Shown in pieces: positions 1-5,180 of a stretch of DNA of 6,173 nt. The position numbers and the translations under genes were made by a program. A model generated the notes under the pieces. The model was not told where the DNA came from. It saw nothing but the letters and a program-made list of their open reading frames with translations, and made no database searches. This DNA is from an uncultured Lachnospiraceae bacterium (GTDB lineage: Bacteria > Bacillota > Clostridia > Lachnospirales > Lachnospiraceae). The first letter of the stretch is position 1. Each line of letters starts with the position of its first letter. The DNA lies in contig CAMWYL010000205.1 of assembly GCA_947178465.1 (NCBI GenBank), positions 1 through 6,173 of the forward strand, in the 5' to 3' direction.

Positions 1-669
1 GTAAAGCCAGAGACAAAGCTGGTGCATATCGGGTTCGGGACAATGAACGGGAAGGACGGCAAGCCCTTTAAGACCCGTGACGGCGGCGTGATGCGCCTTG
101 AGAACCTGATTCGGGAAGTCAATGATGAAATGCTGCGCAAGATTATGGAAAACCGCGAGGTGGAGGATGAAGAGGCAGAGCAGACCGCGAAGACGGTAGC
201 GTTTGCGGCGTTAAAATACGGGGATTTGTCAAATCAGGCAAGCAAGGACTATATTTTTGACATTGACCGCTTTACCTCCTCCGAGGGGGATACCGGCCCG
301 TATATCCTGTATACCATCGTGCGCATCAAGTCCATTCTTGCGAAATATATCAAGAGCGGTGGCGATTTGCAGCAGGCGGCTTCCCACATTGCCGCACCGT
401 CCGGCGAGAGTGAGAAGCAGCTGATGATGGCGCTTGCAAAATACAACGCGTGCATTGAGGCCGCGGCGGAGGAGTATGCGCCGCATAAGATATGCGCATA
501 TATTTATGATTTGGCGAATGCGTTCAATCGATTCTATCATGAGACCAAAATCCTTACGGAGGAGGATGTGGAAAAGAGGGACGGCTGGATTGCGCTTCTG
601 ATGCTTACAAGGGATGTGCTTGAGACGGCGATTGACCTGCTTGGCTTCTCCGCGCCGGAGCGCATGTAG
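1..669 (+). CDS. argS: Arginyl-tRNA synthetase, C-terminal part (5' end outside window)
   Basis: Cytoplasmic class I aminoacyl-tRNA synthetase that charges tRNA-Arg with arginine. The reading frame is open from base 1, giving 222 visible residues; the gene begins upstream, so the GTG at 22 is an internal Val codon. Near the start is HIGFGTMNG, then GKPFKTRDGG, the conserved segment in the region where ArgRS enzymes usually lack a canonical KMSKS. The C-terminal half carries the DALR anticodon-binding domain: YDLANAFNRFYHETKIL around residues 172-188, and the family ending LGFSAPERM. It stops with TAG at 667-669 and is followed by an intrinsic terminator, so it is probably the last gene of its transcript. 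An AAGGAG sequence at 673-678 lies just downstream but serves no convincing ORF. Identification rests on several family-specific motifs and is secure. Confidence 0.97.
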   Translation, partial: VKPETKLVHIGFGTMNGKDGKPFKTRDGGVMRLENLIREVNDEMLRKIMENREVEDEEAEQTAKTVAFAALKYGDLSNQASKDYIFDIDRFTSSEGDTGPYILYTIVRIKSILAKYIKSGGDLQQAASHIAAPSGESEKQLMMALAKYNACIEAAAEEYAPHKICAYIYDLANAFNRFYHETKILTEEDVEKRDGWIALLMLTRDVLETAIDLLGFSAPERM

Positions 670-697
670 AAAAAGGAGTATATAAGACAAAACAGAT

Positions 698-736
698 GCA
701 GCCTCTGACAGAACCGACATCAGAGGCTGCTTTTTT
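698..736 (+). terminator. Intrinsic terminator of argS
   Basis: A perfect 11-bp stem pairs GCAGCCTCTGA (698-708) with TCAGAGGCTGC (720-730) around an 11-nt loop, and is followed directly by six T residues (731-736). It lies 28 bases after the argS stop. The permease gene from the opposite strand ends at 750, so the same stem may also help stop that transcript. On the minus strand, however, the stem is followed only by ATCTGTTTTG, a poor U-tract, so its activity in that direction is uncertain. Confidence 0.95.
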
Positions 737-749
737 GTGTTATTAAAAT

Positions 750-1604
750 TTACTCCAGATTCAGACGTTTTGTCATCATATGCAGATTTACAAAGTACAT
801 GGCGACTGCAATGGCAACGGAGGTAAGCAGGGTGAAAATCGCATTTGGCCCGAATACACTCATCATTGTAAGCTCATTTCCATACTCGGCCGCTGAGATA
901 ATATGGGCAAAGGTCGGAAGGATGCTGAGGTATGCAATCATGTTCTGTACAATGTTAAGTACAAAGTACGCAAGAATTGCGCCGAGAATACGGTGCTTGG
1001 CATATAGCTGTCCGAGACTGATGCAGCCGAAAAGCTTGAAGATACCGGCTACGCATTCGATTACGATCATCAGCAGCATCCACAGCATATATTCCCCAAA
1101 GCTCATTCCCCAATAGATAATCATAAGGTCATTCATTCCCCCGAATACCTCGGACAGAGCTTCCTGCATGGTATAGCCGAAGTCCCCCACATTGAGAAAA
1201 TGGGATGTCCCTACGAGGACGATTACGACAATGGTAATGACAACACCGGCAAGAACCAGCAGATAGCTCAGAACGGCAGTGATCGTCTTGGCAGCCAGAA
1301 GCTGTACCGTGGAAACCGGCAGTGTATGTGTCAGATATCCCTGATCGGTGTAGCACGTCTTGTAAAAACGGACGGCAATAATGACCGTGATACCGATAAT
1401 GCAGCCGATAAGGCCGAAATAATACAGAAGGAACGAAAACATCGCGGTGAGCATCGAAAAGCCGACGAGAACATCGTCATACTCCGGATTAATGGTCAGC
1501 ATGATACCACAGGTTAAAAGCGTGGTGCCCGCGAGGATGCAGAGCATGATAATCAGCGGAGTGCGCATCCCCCTCCACTCATATTTCATTAATTTACCTA
1601 ACAT
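750..1604 (-). CDS. ABC-2-like transporter permease, 284 aa
   Basis: Integral membrane partner of the ABC ATPase encoded just upstream. The protein starts with a short basic N-terminus (MLGKLMKYEWRGMR) and has about six hydrophobic segments, near residues 16-36, 55-78, 107-131, 172-196, 206-230 and 257-276. After the second segment is RFYKTCYTDQGYLTHTLPVS, the loop seen in clostridial permeases paired with YtrA-type regulators. The ATG (1602-1604) overlaps the end of the ATPase gene by 7 bases (ATPase stop at 1598-1600), with GGGAGGTG upstream, so translation is likely coupled. The substrate cannot be read from sequence. Related systems export or give resistance to cell-envelope-active compounds, but that is family knowledge and was not tested here. 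Confidence 0.86.
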   Translation of the reverse strand: MLGKLMKYEWRGMRTPLIIMLCILAGTTLLTCGIMLTINPEYDDVLVGFSMLTAMFSFLLYYFGLIGCIIGITVIIAVRFYKTCYTDQGYLTHTLPVSTVQLLAAKTITAVLSYLLVLAGVVITIVVIVLVGTSHFLNVGDFGYTMQEALSEVFGGMNDLMIIYWGMSFGEYMLWMLLMIVIECVAGIFKLFGCISLGQLYAKHRILGAILAYFVLNIVQNMIAYLSILPTFAHIISAAEYGNELTMMSVFGPNAIFTLLTSVAIAVAMYFVNLHMMTKRLNLE

Positions 1605-2362
1605 GCGTACACCTCCCTGAAATAAGCGTCAACGGATTTCCCCGTTTGGCTTCGGATGGAGTCAACGGATGCATGCAGCATCAGCGACCCGTTTTTCATA
1701 AAAATAACATCATCAAGAACATTTTCGATATCCGAAATCAAATGCGTTGAGAGCAATATGGTGGCATTCGGATTATAATTGGAAATAATGGCGCGCAGAA
1801 TATAGTCCCGCGCCGCAGGGTCAACGCCCGCAATCGGCTCATCCAGAATATATAAATCCGCCTCCCTGCTCATAACGAGAATCAGCTGCACCTTCTCCTT
1901 GGTACCCTTTGAGAGTGTCTTCAGCCTTGCGTTCAGGTCGATGCCGAGTGCGCCAAGCATATAGTATGCTTTTTCCTTGGAAAAATTAGTATAAAAATCA
2001 CAAAAGTAGTCGATCATCTGGCAGACCTTCATCGAATTATCCAGATAGGTTCGCTCGGGAAGATAGGAGATGACCATCTTGGTCTCAGGTCCGGGAACCA
2101 TACCGTTGATATAAACTGCTCCGCTTGTAGGTGCCAAAAGGCCGTTTACCATTTTGATGAGTGTTGACTTGCCACAGCCGTTGGGTCCAAGCAGTCCGAT
2201 GATGCGGCCCCGCGGAATGGAAAAGCTCATGTGGTATACCGCCATGTAACTCCCGGCGCCGGGATAGCGCTTGCAGAGATCGTTGACCTGCAGAAGCGGC
2301 ATTACGGTCATGGAATTATTCTCGGGCATACCGGTCTGATTGATAGTGTTTTGCTCGTTCAA
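1598..2362 (-). CDS. ABC transporter ATP-binding protein, 254 aa (TTG start)
   Basis: Cytoplasmic nucleotide-binding subunit that powers the permease encoded next. Numbered from the TTG: Walker A GPNGCGKST at 59-67; signature LSKGTKEK at 150-157, a variant of LSGGQ; Walker B LYILDEP at 170-176 with catalytic Glu175; D-loop GVDP at 179-182; switch His207 in STHL. The Q-loop position reads YLPE, with Glu near 103 where many ABC proteins have Gln; this variation occurs in this exporter type. An in-frame ATG at 2378-2380 would add six residues but has no ribosome binding site. AGGAGG (2375-2370) lies inside that extension, 7 nt before the TTG at 2362-2360, so TTG is preferred. It is the middle gene of the regulator-ATPase-permease operon. 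The transported substrate is unknown. Confidence 0.94.
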   Translation of the reverse strand: MNEQNTINQTGMPENNSMTVMPLLQVNDLCKRYPGAGSYMAVYHMSFSIPRGRIIGLLGPNGCGKSTLIKMVNGLLAPTSGAVYINGMVPGPETKMVISYLPERTYLDNSMKVCQMIDYFCDFYTNFSKEKAYYMLGALGIDLNARLKTLSKGTKEKVQLILVMSREADLYILDEPIAGVDPAARDYILRAIISNYNPNATILLSTHLISDIENVLDDVIFMKNGSLMLHASVDSIRSQTGKSVDAYFREVYAC

Positions 2363-2392
2363 TGTTCTTCCTCCTCTCATATAAGAAACGTT

Positions 2393-2773
2393 TTATTGAG
2401 TCAGTGCGTCGGAACGCGGTTGATTTTCATTGATCAGCTGTAAGATTTCTTCGCTGCTGTATCCAAGCTCGCGCATATTTGCAAAAAATGCCTTGATTTC
2501 CGCGATTGCGATTTCACGCTTTGTACCTTGTATCATTTGTGTGTCTTCCGTTACCATACGTCCACTGCTCCTTTGTGTGATAATAAGTCCGCTGTGTTCG
2601 AGTTCTGAAAGCGCGCGCTGCATTGTGTTGGGATTAACACTTGCTTCTGCGGCCAGCTCCCGAACGCTCGGAAGTCGTTCGCCCGGCTGATAGATGCCAC
2701 AGATAATGCGGGTCTGTATCTTCTCCAAAATCTGTGAGTAAATCGGGCGGTCAGAATTCAATTCCCAAGCCAT
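2393..2773 (-). CDS. GntR-family transcriptional regulator, YtrA subfamily, 126 aa
   Basis: DNA-binding repressor expected to control its own operon. The N-terminal winged helix-turn-helix covers about residues 10-75: RPIYSQILEKIQ, then PGERLPSVRELA at 30-41, then VNPNTMQRALSELEHSGLI at 46-64. Only about 50 residues follow, with no large effector domain; this short tail and the adjacent ABC genes define the YtrA subfamily. The start chosen is ATG 2773-2771, preceded by AAAGGAG with about 8 nt spacing. An upstream TTG at 2809 would add 12 residues but lacks a ribosome binding site and would put the real one inside the gene. It is the first gene of the minus-strand operon, with about 30 bases between its stop and the ATPase start. 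Effectors in characterised relatives are often cell-wall antibiotics or bacteriocins; here the ligand is unknown. Confidence 0.95.
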   Translation of the reverse strand: MAWELNSDRPIYSQILEKIQTRIICGIYQPGERLPSVRELAAEASVNPNTMQRALSELEHSGLIITQRSSGRMVTEDTQMIQGTKREIAIAEIKAFFANMRELGYSSEEILQLINENQPRSDALTQ

Positions 2774-2812
2774 ATAAACTGCTCCTTTCCTAAAATTTCT
2801 TTGGGGCAAAAC

Positions 2813-2847
2813 TGTATCAAATGATTAATACAATAATACATTAATAC
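2813..2847. promoter_or_regulatory. Candidate GntR/YtrA operator: three tandem octamers plus an inverted half-site
   Basis: Three contiguous 8-bp units fill 2824-2847 exactly: ATTAATAC, AATAATAC, ATTAATAC on the plus strand. In addition TGTAT (2813-2817) faces ATACA (2828-2832), making a 20-bp dyad of the form TGTATnAA-n4-TTnATACA (2813-2832). The block spans the proposed -10 and start of the minus-strand operon whose first gene is a GntR-type regulator. The assignment as its binding site is inferred from position and symmetry. Confidence 0.6.
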
Positions 2848-2866
2848 GGTTTCATGGGAATGTCAA
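2838..2866 (-). promoter_or_regulatory. Candidate promoter of the gntR-ABC operon
   Basis: On the minus strand a perfect TTGACA (2866-2861) is followed after 17 bp by TAATGT (2843-2838), a weak -10 hexamer (3 of 6 matches). The -10 lies inside the tandem octamers proposed as operator, the usual arrangement for an autorepressor. The -35 is convincing; the exact -10 is less certain because the AT-rich region offers several alternatives. Confidence 0.6.
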
Positions 2867-2933
2867 GATAAATTTTATAATAAAAGTTTAAAAACAATGA
2901 ATGAACATTCGCCGCATTGTCGCGACTTATGAA

Positions 2934-2962
2934 TGGACATGGCGGAAGGAATACGATATAAT
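2934..2962 (+). promoter_or_regulatory. Sigma-A promoter of the lipoprotein-lysozyme operon
   Basis: TGGACA (2934-2939, 5 of 6 matches to TTGACA) is followed after exactly 17 bp by a perfect TATAAT (2957-2962). The predicted start of transcription is near 2969, about 37 bases before the lipoprotein ATG. It is divergent from the gntR promoter, with about 70 bp between the two -35 elements, so independent control is possible. Confidence 0.85.
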
Positions 2963-3005
2963 ATTTGTATTATGAAAGGTTCAGAAGAAATGAGGATTTG
3001 AACGG

Positions 3006-3635
3006 ATGAAAAAATTATTTGCGGTTTTATTGACAACAACCTTGATTTTGACGGGATGCAGCGACATAACGGAAAAAAGAGCGTTGGCACGTCCTTCGGA
3101 AAATGTGCCTGTGGAAGTCGGGAAAAATGAGGCGCAGCCGGATAAGACAGAGTTGGAGACAGAGAAATCTACGGAAGCAATGACGCCGGAGGATGAAAAC
3201 CCATTTCCGTGCAGCTATACGGTGCCGGAGGGCTGGGTAGTGGCCGAGGAAGCCTCTACAGCCGAGAAAATCTTTTTTGTCAAGGAAGGGCATGAGAACG
3301 ACGAGATGCCGGACAATATTTCCATTGAGATAGGGAAAAACAGATATAAAGCGGATGAGCACGAACGGTTCAGGCAGGCAATCCTGCAGCAGCTTTTAAT
3401 GCAGCTGCAGGGCGTTTCCGCAGAGCTGAACGGAGACGGCACCTATACGGATCAGGACTATATTCTTTATACTTTTACAATAAAGCAGGAGAATATGGTG
3501 TTCGTGCAATATTATATTGTGGATGATTATCGTTACTGCCTGATCTATCTGACGAATTATACGGGTGAGGAAAACGCTAATGAGGCGGCGCGGGCTTTGG
3601 TGGACAGCTTCGTCTGGTCGGATTCAGAGCGGTAA
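3006..3635 (+). CDS. Secreted lipoprotein with PsbP/DcrB-like domain, 209 aa
   Basis: Predicted membrane-anchored extracytoplasmic lipoprotein. The N-terminus MKKLFAVLLTTTLILTGC is a classic lipoprotein signal: two Lys, a hydrophobic core, and lipobox LTGC with Cys18 as the acylated residue. A Glu/Lys/Thr-rich linker follows (about 20-65). The folded part begins near YTVPEGWVVAEE and runs to the end, alternating short strands with an amphipathic helix (ERFRQAILQQLLMQLQ). This resembles PsbP/DcrB-like (DUF1795-type) domains, an assignment made from pattern only. The ATG at 3006 has GAGG at 2992-2995 about 10 nt upstream. The next gene starts 43 bases after its stop with no terminator between, so they form an operon. 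No enzymatic motif is visible; a role at the cell envelope alongside the lysozyme is inferred. Confidence 0.85.
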   Translation: MKKLFAVLLTTTLILTGCSDITEKRALARPSENVPVEVGKNEAQPDKTELETEKSTEAMTPEDENPFPCSYTVPEGWVVAEEASTAEKIFFVKEGHENDEMPDNISIEIGKNRYKADEHERFRQAILQQLLMQLQGVSAELNGDGTYTDQDYILYTFTIKQENMVFVQYYIVDDYRYCLIYLTNYTGEENANEAARALVDSFVWSDSER

Positions 3636-3678
3636 TACACAAAATATTTTACAATCAACCATGAGGAGAGGCATAAAG

Positions 3679-4635
3679 ATGAGAATTCAAATATATTCAG
3701 TGATAATGCCAGTCGTAATAGGACTACAGCTAAGCATTTGCGCACAGATGCCTGCGCAGACAGTCGTGTATGCGGAAACGGACAGTGTTGTATGGAGGCA
3801 GGAGACAACGAATAAAGAGGAGACAGGGCCGGAAACCGTACCTCAATCCACAACCTTGGAGACAGAGGACTTGGAGGATTCGCCGGAAATCCTGAACTTT
3901 GTCGATGCATTCGGAGAAAGCTATCAGGTGGAGATTAATCCGAGAATTAAAAAGCATGATTATGAATTCGGGGCTTTTTGGCGTGATGGAATGAAGCTGT
4001 CATATGAAGGGGATGTGCGCTACACCTATCGTCTTGGTGTCGATGTGTCTTATCATCAAGGTGTTATTGACTGGGATAAGGTAAAGGCGGACGGATATGA
4101 TTTTGCGTTTCTCAGGATAGGATACCGGGGCTACGGACAAAGCGGAACCATCAATTTGGACAAGCAGTTTATCAGAAATATAAAGAATGCGCAGCAGGCA
4201 GGCTTGGAGGTTGGGGTATATTTCTTCTCGCAGGCGGTCAATGAGCAGGAGGCGGCTGAGGAGGCGGATTTTGTTCTGGCGCAGCTAAAGGGATATGAGC
4301 TTCAGCTTCCGGTGGTCTATGACCCTGAGAGCATTTTGCATGCAAAGGCCAGAACCGATAACGTGACGGGAGAACAGTTTACGAAAAACACGATTGTTTT
4401 TTGTGAGAAAATGAAGGAAGCCGGATATGAGCCGATGATATACAGCAATATGCGGTGGGAGGCATATCAGTTTGATTTGGAGGCACTGTCGGAGTATCCG
4501 ATTTGGTATGCCGATTATGAGCCGTTCCCGCAGACGCCGTATCATTTCAGATTTTGGCAGTATACCAATGAGGGGAGCGTCAGCGGTATTAAAGGAGCGG
4601 TTGATTTGAACATTGAGTTGATTCCGATCGAATAA
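3679..4635 (+). CDS. Secreted GH25 (Lyc-type) muramidase, 318 aa
   Basis: Predicted to hydrolyse the N-acetylmuramic acid to N-acetylglucosamine bond of peptidoglycan outside the cell. A hydrophobic signal segment (about 8-21) is followed by a possible cleavage after VYA (Ala32). An acidic, Thr-rich linker runs to about 75 and a short spacer to about 115. The GH25 domain occupies about 118-318: GVDVSYHQG with Asp122, the DxE pair as VYDPE (Asp215 and Glu217), IWYADYE at 275-281, and the closing WQY (293-295) and VDLN (308-311). No cell-wall-binding repeats are present. The open frame extends upstream to 3565 inside the lipoprotein gene, but ATG 3679 is preceded by AGGAGAGG (3664-3671) and gives a sensible signal peptide. 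A role in growth or remodelling is more likely than phage lysis, given its chromosomal lipoprotein partner; no holin is seen. Confidence 0.93.
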   Translation: MRIQIYSVIMPVVIGLQLSICAQMPAQTVVYAETDSVVWRQETTNKEETGPETVPQSTTLETEDLEDSPEILNFVDAFGESYQVEINPRIKKHDYEFGAFWRDGMKLSYEGDVRYTYRLGVDVSYHQGVIDWDKVKADGYDFAFLRIGYRGYGQSGTINLDKQFIRNIKNAQQAGLEVGVYFFSQAVNEQEAAEEADFVLAQLKGYELQLPVVYDPESILHAKARTDNVTGEQFTKNTIVFCEKMKEAGYEPMIYSNMRWEAYQFDLEALSEYPIWYADYEPFPQTPYHFRFWQYTNEGSVSGIKGAVDLNIELIPIE

Positions 4636-4654
4636 GTATTCATATTGTATTTGG

Positions 4655-4693
4655 CCGAAGCCTGTGGTCTGATTCCACATTGACAGGCAACGG
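4655..4693. other. Imperfect inverted repeat overlapping the erm -35 element
   Basis: CCG-AA-GCCTGT (4655-4665) faces ACAGGC-AA-CGG (4683-4693): nine pairs interrupted by a symmetric AA/AA mismatch, with a 17-nt centre. A second, competing hairpin pairs TGTGG (4663-4667) with CCACA (4675-4679). There is no T-tract, so it is not a normal terminator for the lysozyme operon, for which no terminator was found. The right arm covers part of TTGACA at 4680-4685, so it could be a protein operator; this is speculative. Confidence 0.4.
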
Positions 4694-4708
4694 ACAAGCC
4701 GGTATAGT
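4680..4708 (+). promoter_or_regulatory. Near-consensus sigma-A promoter of the erm leader
   Basis: Perfect TTGACA (4680-4685), a 17-bp spacer and TATAGT (4703-4708, 5 of 6 matches). Transcription should begin near 4715, about 50 bases before the leader peptide ATG and 450 bases before erm. Such a strong promoter in front of a long structured leader is typical of genes controlled after initiation, by attenuation. Confidence 0.8.
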
Positions 4709-4765
4709 TGAGACATAATAATATTGACAATACACAAATATAAACAGAAAGGTGGCTCAAAGCAT

Positions 4766-4801
4766 ATGTGGATTTGTATTCGCGTTGCGCGCATCCGCTA
4801 A
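4766..4801 (+). CDS. Putative Erm leader peptide MWICIRVARIR (11 aa)
   Basis: A short ORF, MWICIRVARIR, with two consecutive TAA stops (4799-4804). It lies between the strong promoter and erm. AAAGGTGG (4748-4755) sits 10 nt upstream, a usable but not perfect ribosome binding site. Leader peptides of inducible erm genes stall macrolide-bound ribosomes, and one established class stalls at Arg/Lys-X-Arg/Lys, as at RLR in the ErmD leader. Here Arg-Ile-Arg forms the last three residues, so a ribosome halted with Arg in its A site would cover roughly 4778-4812, exactly where the ORF pairs with the downstream leader segments. The sequence is not one I recognise from a named erm. An overlapping GTG ORF in another frame (from 4768) lacks this logic. 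Confidence 0.65.
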   Translation: MWICIRVARIR

Positions 4802-4854
4802 TAAAAGGCGGTAGGAAAGCAGATATATAGTCTCATGGAAATGAGGATTTCCAA

Positions 4855-4904
4855 GCTATAGTATGCTATAGCTTGCTATAGTATGCTATGGTATGCGATA
4901 GGAA
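4855..4904 (+). repeat. Tandem 10-bp repeat (about five copies) in the erm leader
   Basis: Successive decamers are GCTATAGTAT, GCTATAGCTT, GCTATAGTAT, GCTATGGTAT and GCGATAGGAA; the last is degenerate. The units can fold as AAGCTATAG (4853-4861) with CTATAGCTT (4866-4874) and CTATAG (4876-4881) with CTATGG (4886-4891), both with TATG loops. The block lies directly after the proposed antiterminator strand (4843-4852), so it may act as a folding spacer. Slippage could change copy number. Confidence 0.85.
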
Positions 4905-5039
4905 GCTGCGACGGCGTAAAGCATTTGAGAACGCGGACTGTCGGGCTTGCGCTTTTGCGTGCGAATACAAGCAATCATATGTTGACAGGCAGAGTATGGA
5001 TTTCATATTCTGTCTCTGTTTGCTTGTTGCATGAACTTA

Positions 5040-5078
5040 GCAGGAAATTCTCTTTTCGGGAGAGTATCCTGCCTTTTT
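5040..5078 (+). terminator. Intrinsic terminator in the erm leader (attenuator)
   Basis: GCAGGA (5040-5045) pairs with TCCTGC (5067-5072). After one A/A mismatch the stem continues (5047-5052 with 5060-5065, including one G-U pair) to a 7-nt loop, TTTTCGG. One C and five T residues follow (5074-5078). It lies about 88 bases before the erm start and well after the promoter, so unless blocked it would end transcription before erm. The left arm can instead pair with 4843-4852. Confidence 0.85.
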
Positions 5079-5079
5079 A

Positions 5080-5180
5080 TTTGCCTTTTTCCCTGGAAAT
5101 CATAAAAAACAGCGCAAAGAGCTTTTCGGAAACATCCGAAAGCAGGCGCGGAAATGAGGGCTATTATGCAAAAAGGCAAA
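5080..5180 (+). promoter_or_regulatory. Candidate sequestration of the erm ribosome binding site
   Basis: TTTGCCTTTTT (5080-5090) is perfectly complementary over 11 bases to AAAAAGGCAAA (5170-5180), which is codons 2-5 of erm. The next bases CCCT (5091-5094) can pair with AGGG (5157-5160), part of the ribosome binding site. The start codon would then sit in a 9-nt bulge. Between the strands, TCGGA (5126-5130) and TCCGA (5135-5139) form a local hairpin extended by flanking pairs (5121-5143, one bulged T). This could add translational control to the attenuator. The complementarity is seen; the function is inferred. Confidence 0.45.

Larger units (their letters stand above)
4715..5165 (+). promoter_or_regulatory. 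erm leader RNA: putative ribosome-stalling attenuator
   Basis: This is the main content of the 530-base gap between the lysozyme and erm genes. Proposed OFF fold: the leader ORF pairs with a downstream segment. CATATG 4763-4768 pairs with 4976-4981, TTGTATTCGC 4774-4783 with 4961-4970, GCGC 4787-4790 with 4949-4952, and TCCGC 4794-4798 with 4933-4937. The terminator at 5040-5078 can then form. Proposed ON fold: a ribosome stalled on the ORF frees ACAAGCAA (4967-4974) to pair with TTGCTTGT (5020-5027), enclosing a stem at 4987-4998/5004-5015. GAGGATTTCC (4843-4852) then pairs with GGAAATTCTC (5043-5052), the terminator's left arm. That last helix would cross the OFF helix as a pseudoknot but nests in the ON fold. 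Complementarity is seen directly; the switching is inferred. Confidence 0.7.

Noticed and set aside
696..746. 16-codon ORF after argS behind AAGGAG
   Set aside because: The ATG is 17 nt from the AAGGAG and the ORF coincides with the terminator stem and T-tract.
2774..2809. Longer start (TTG 2809) for the GntR regulator
   Set aside because: It lacks a ribosome binding site, and the 12 extra residues span the good one used by ATG 2773.
3565..3678. N-terminal extension of the lysozyme frame
   Set aside because: It overlaps the end of the lipoprotein gene and would bury the signal peptide; ATG 3679 has a good ribosome binding site.
4724..4752. Promoter from TTGACA at 4724-4729
   Set aside because: No -10-like hexamer at 16-18 bp spacing; TATAAA at 4739 is far too close.
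4835..4861. Short ORF MEMRISKL as a second erm leader peptide
   Set aside because: The nearest ribosome-binding-like sequence (near 4811-4819) is about 15 nt away and there is no Arg-X-Arg; the bases are better explained as the antiterminator strand. Two leader peptides do occur in some erm genes, so it is not excluded.
4855..4904. CRISPR-like array
   Set aside because: Units are 10 bp, contiguous and without spacers, so this is a simple tandem repeat.
4982..5011. Second promoter TTGACA, 18 bp, TATTCT inside the leader
   Set aside because: The hexamers fall in a stem better explained by leader folding, the -10 is weak, and the transcript would meet the terminator within about 25 bases. It remains a weak possibility.
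5031..5105. 24-codon ORF across the leader terminator
   Set aside because: No ribosome binding site upstream, and its sequence is dictated by the terminator stem.
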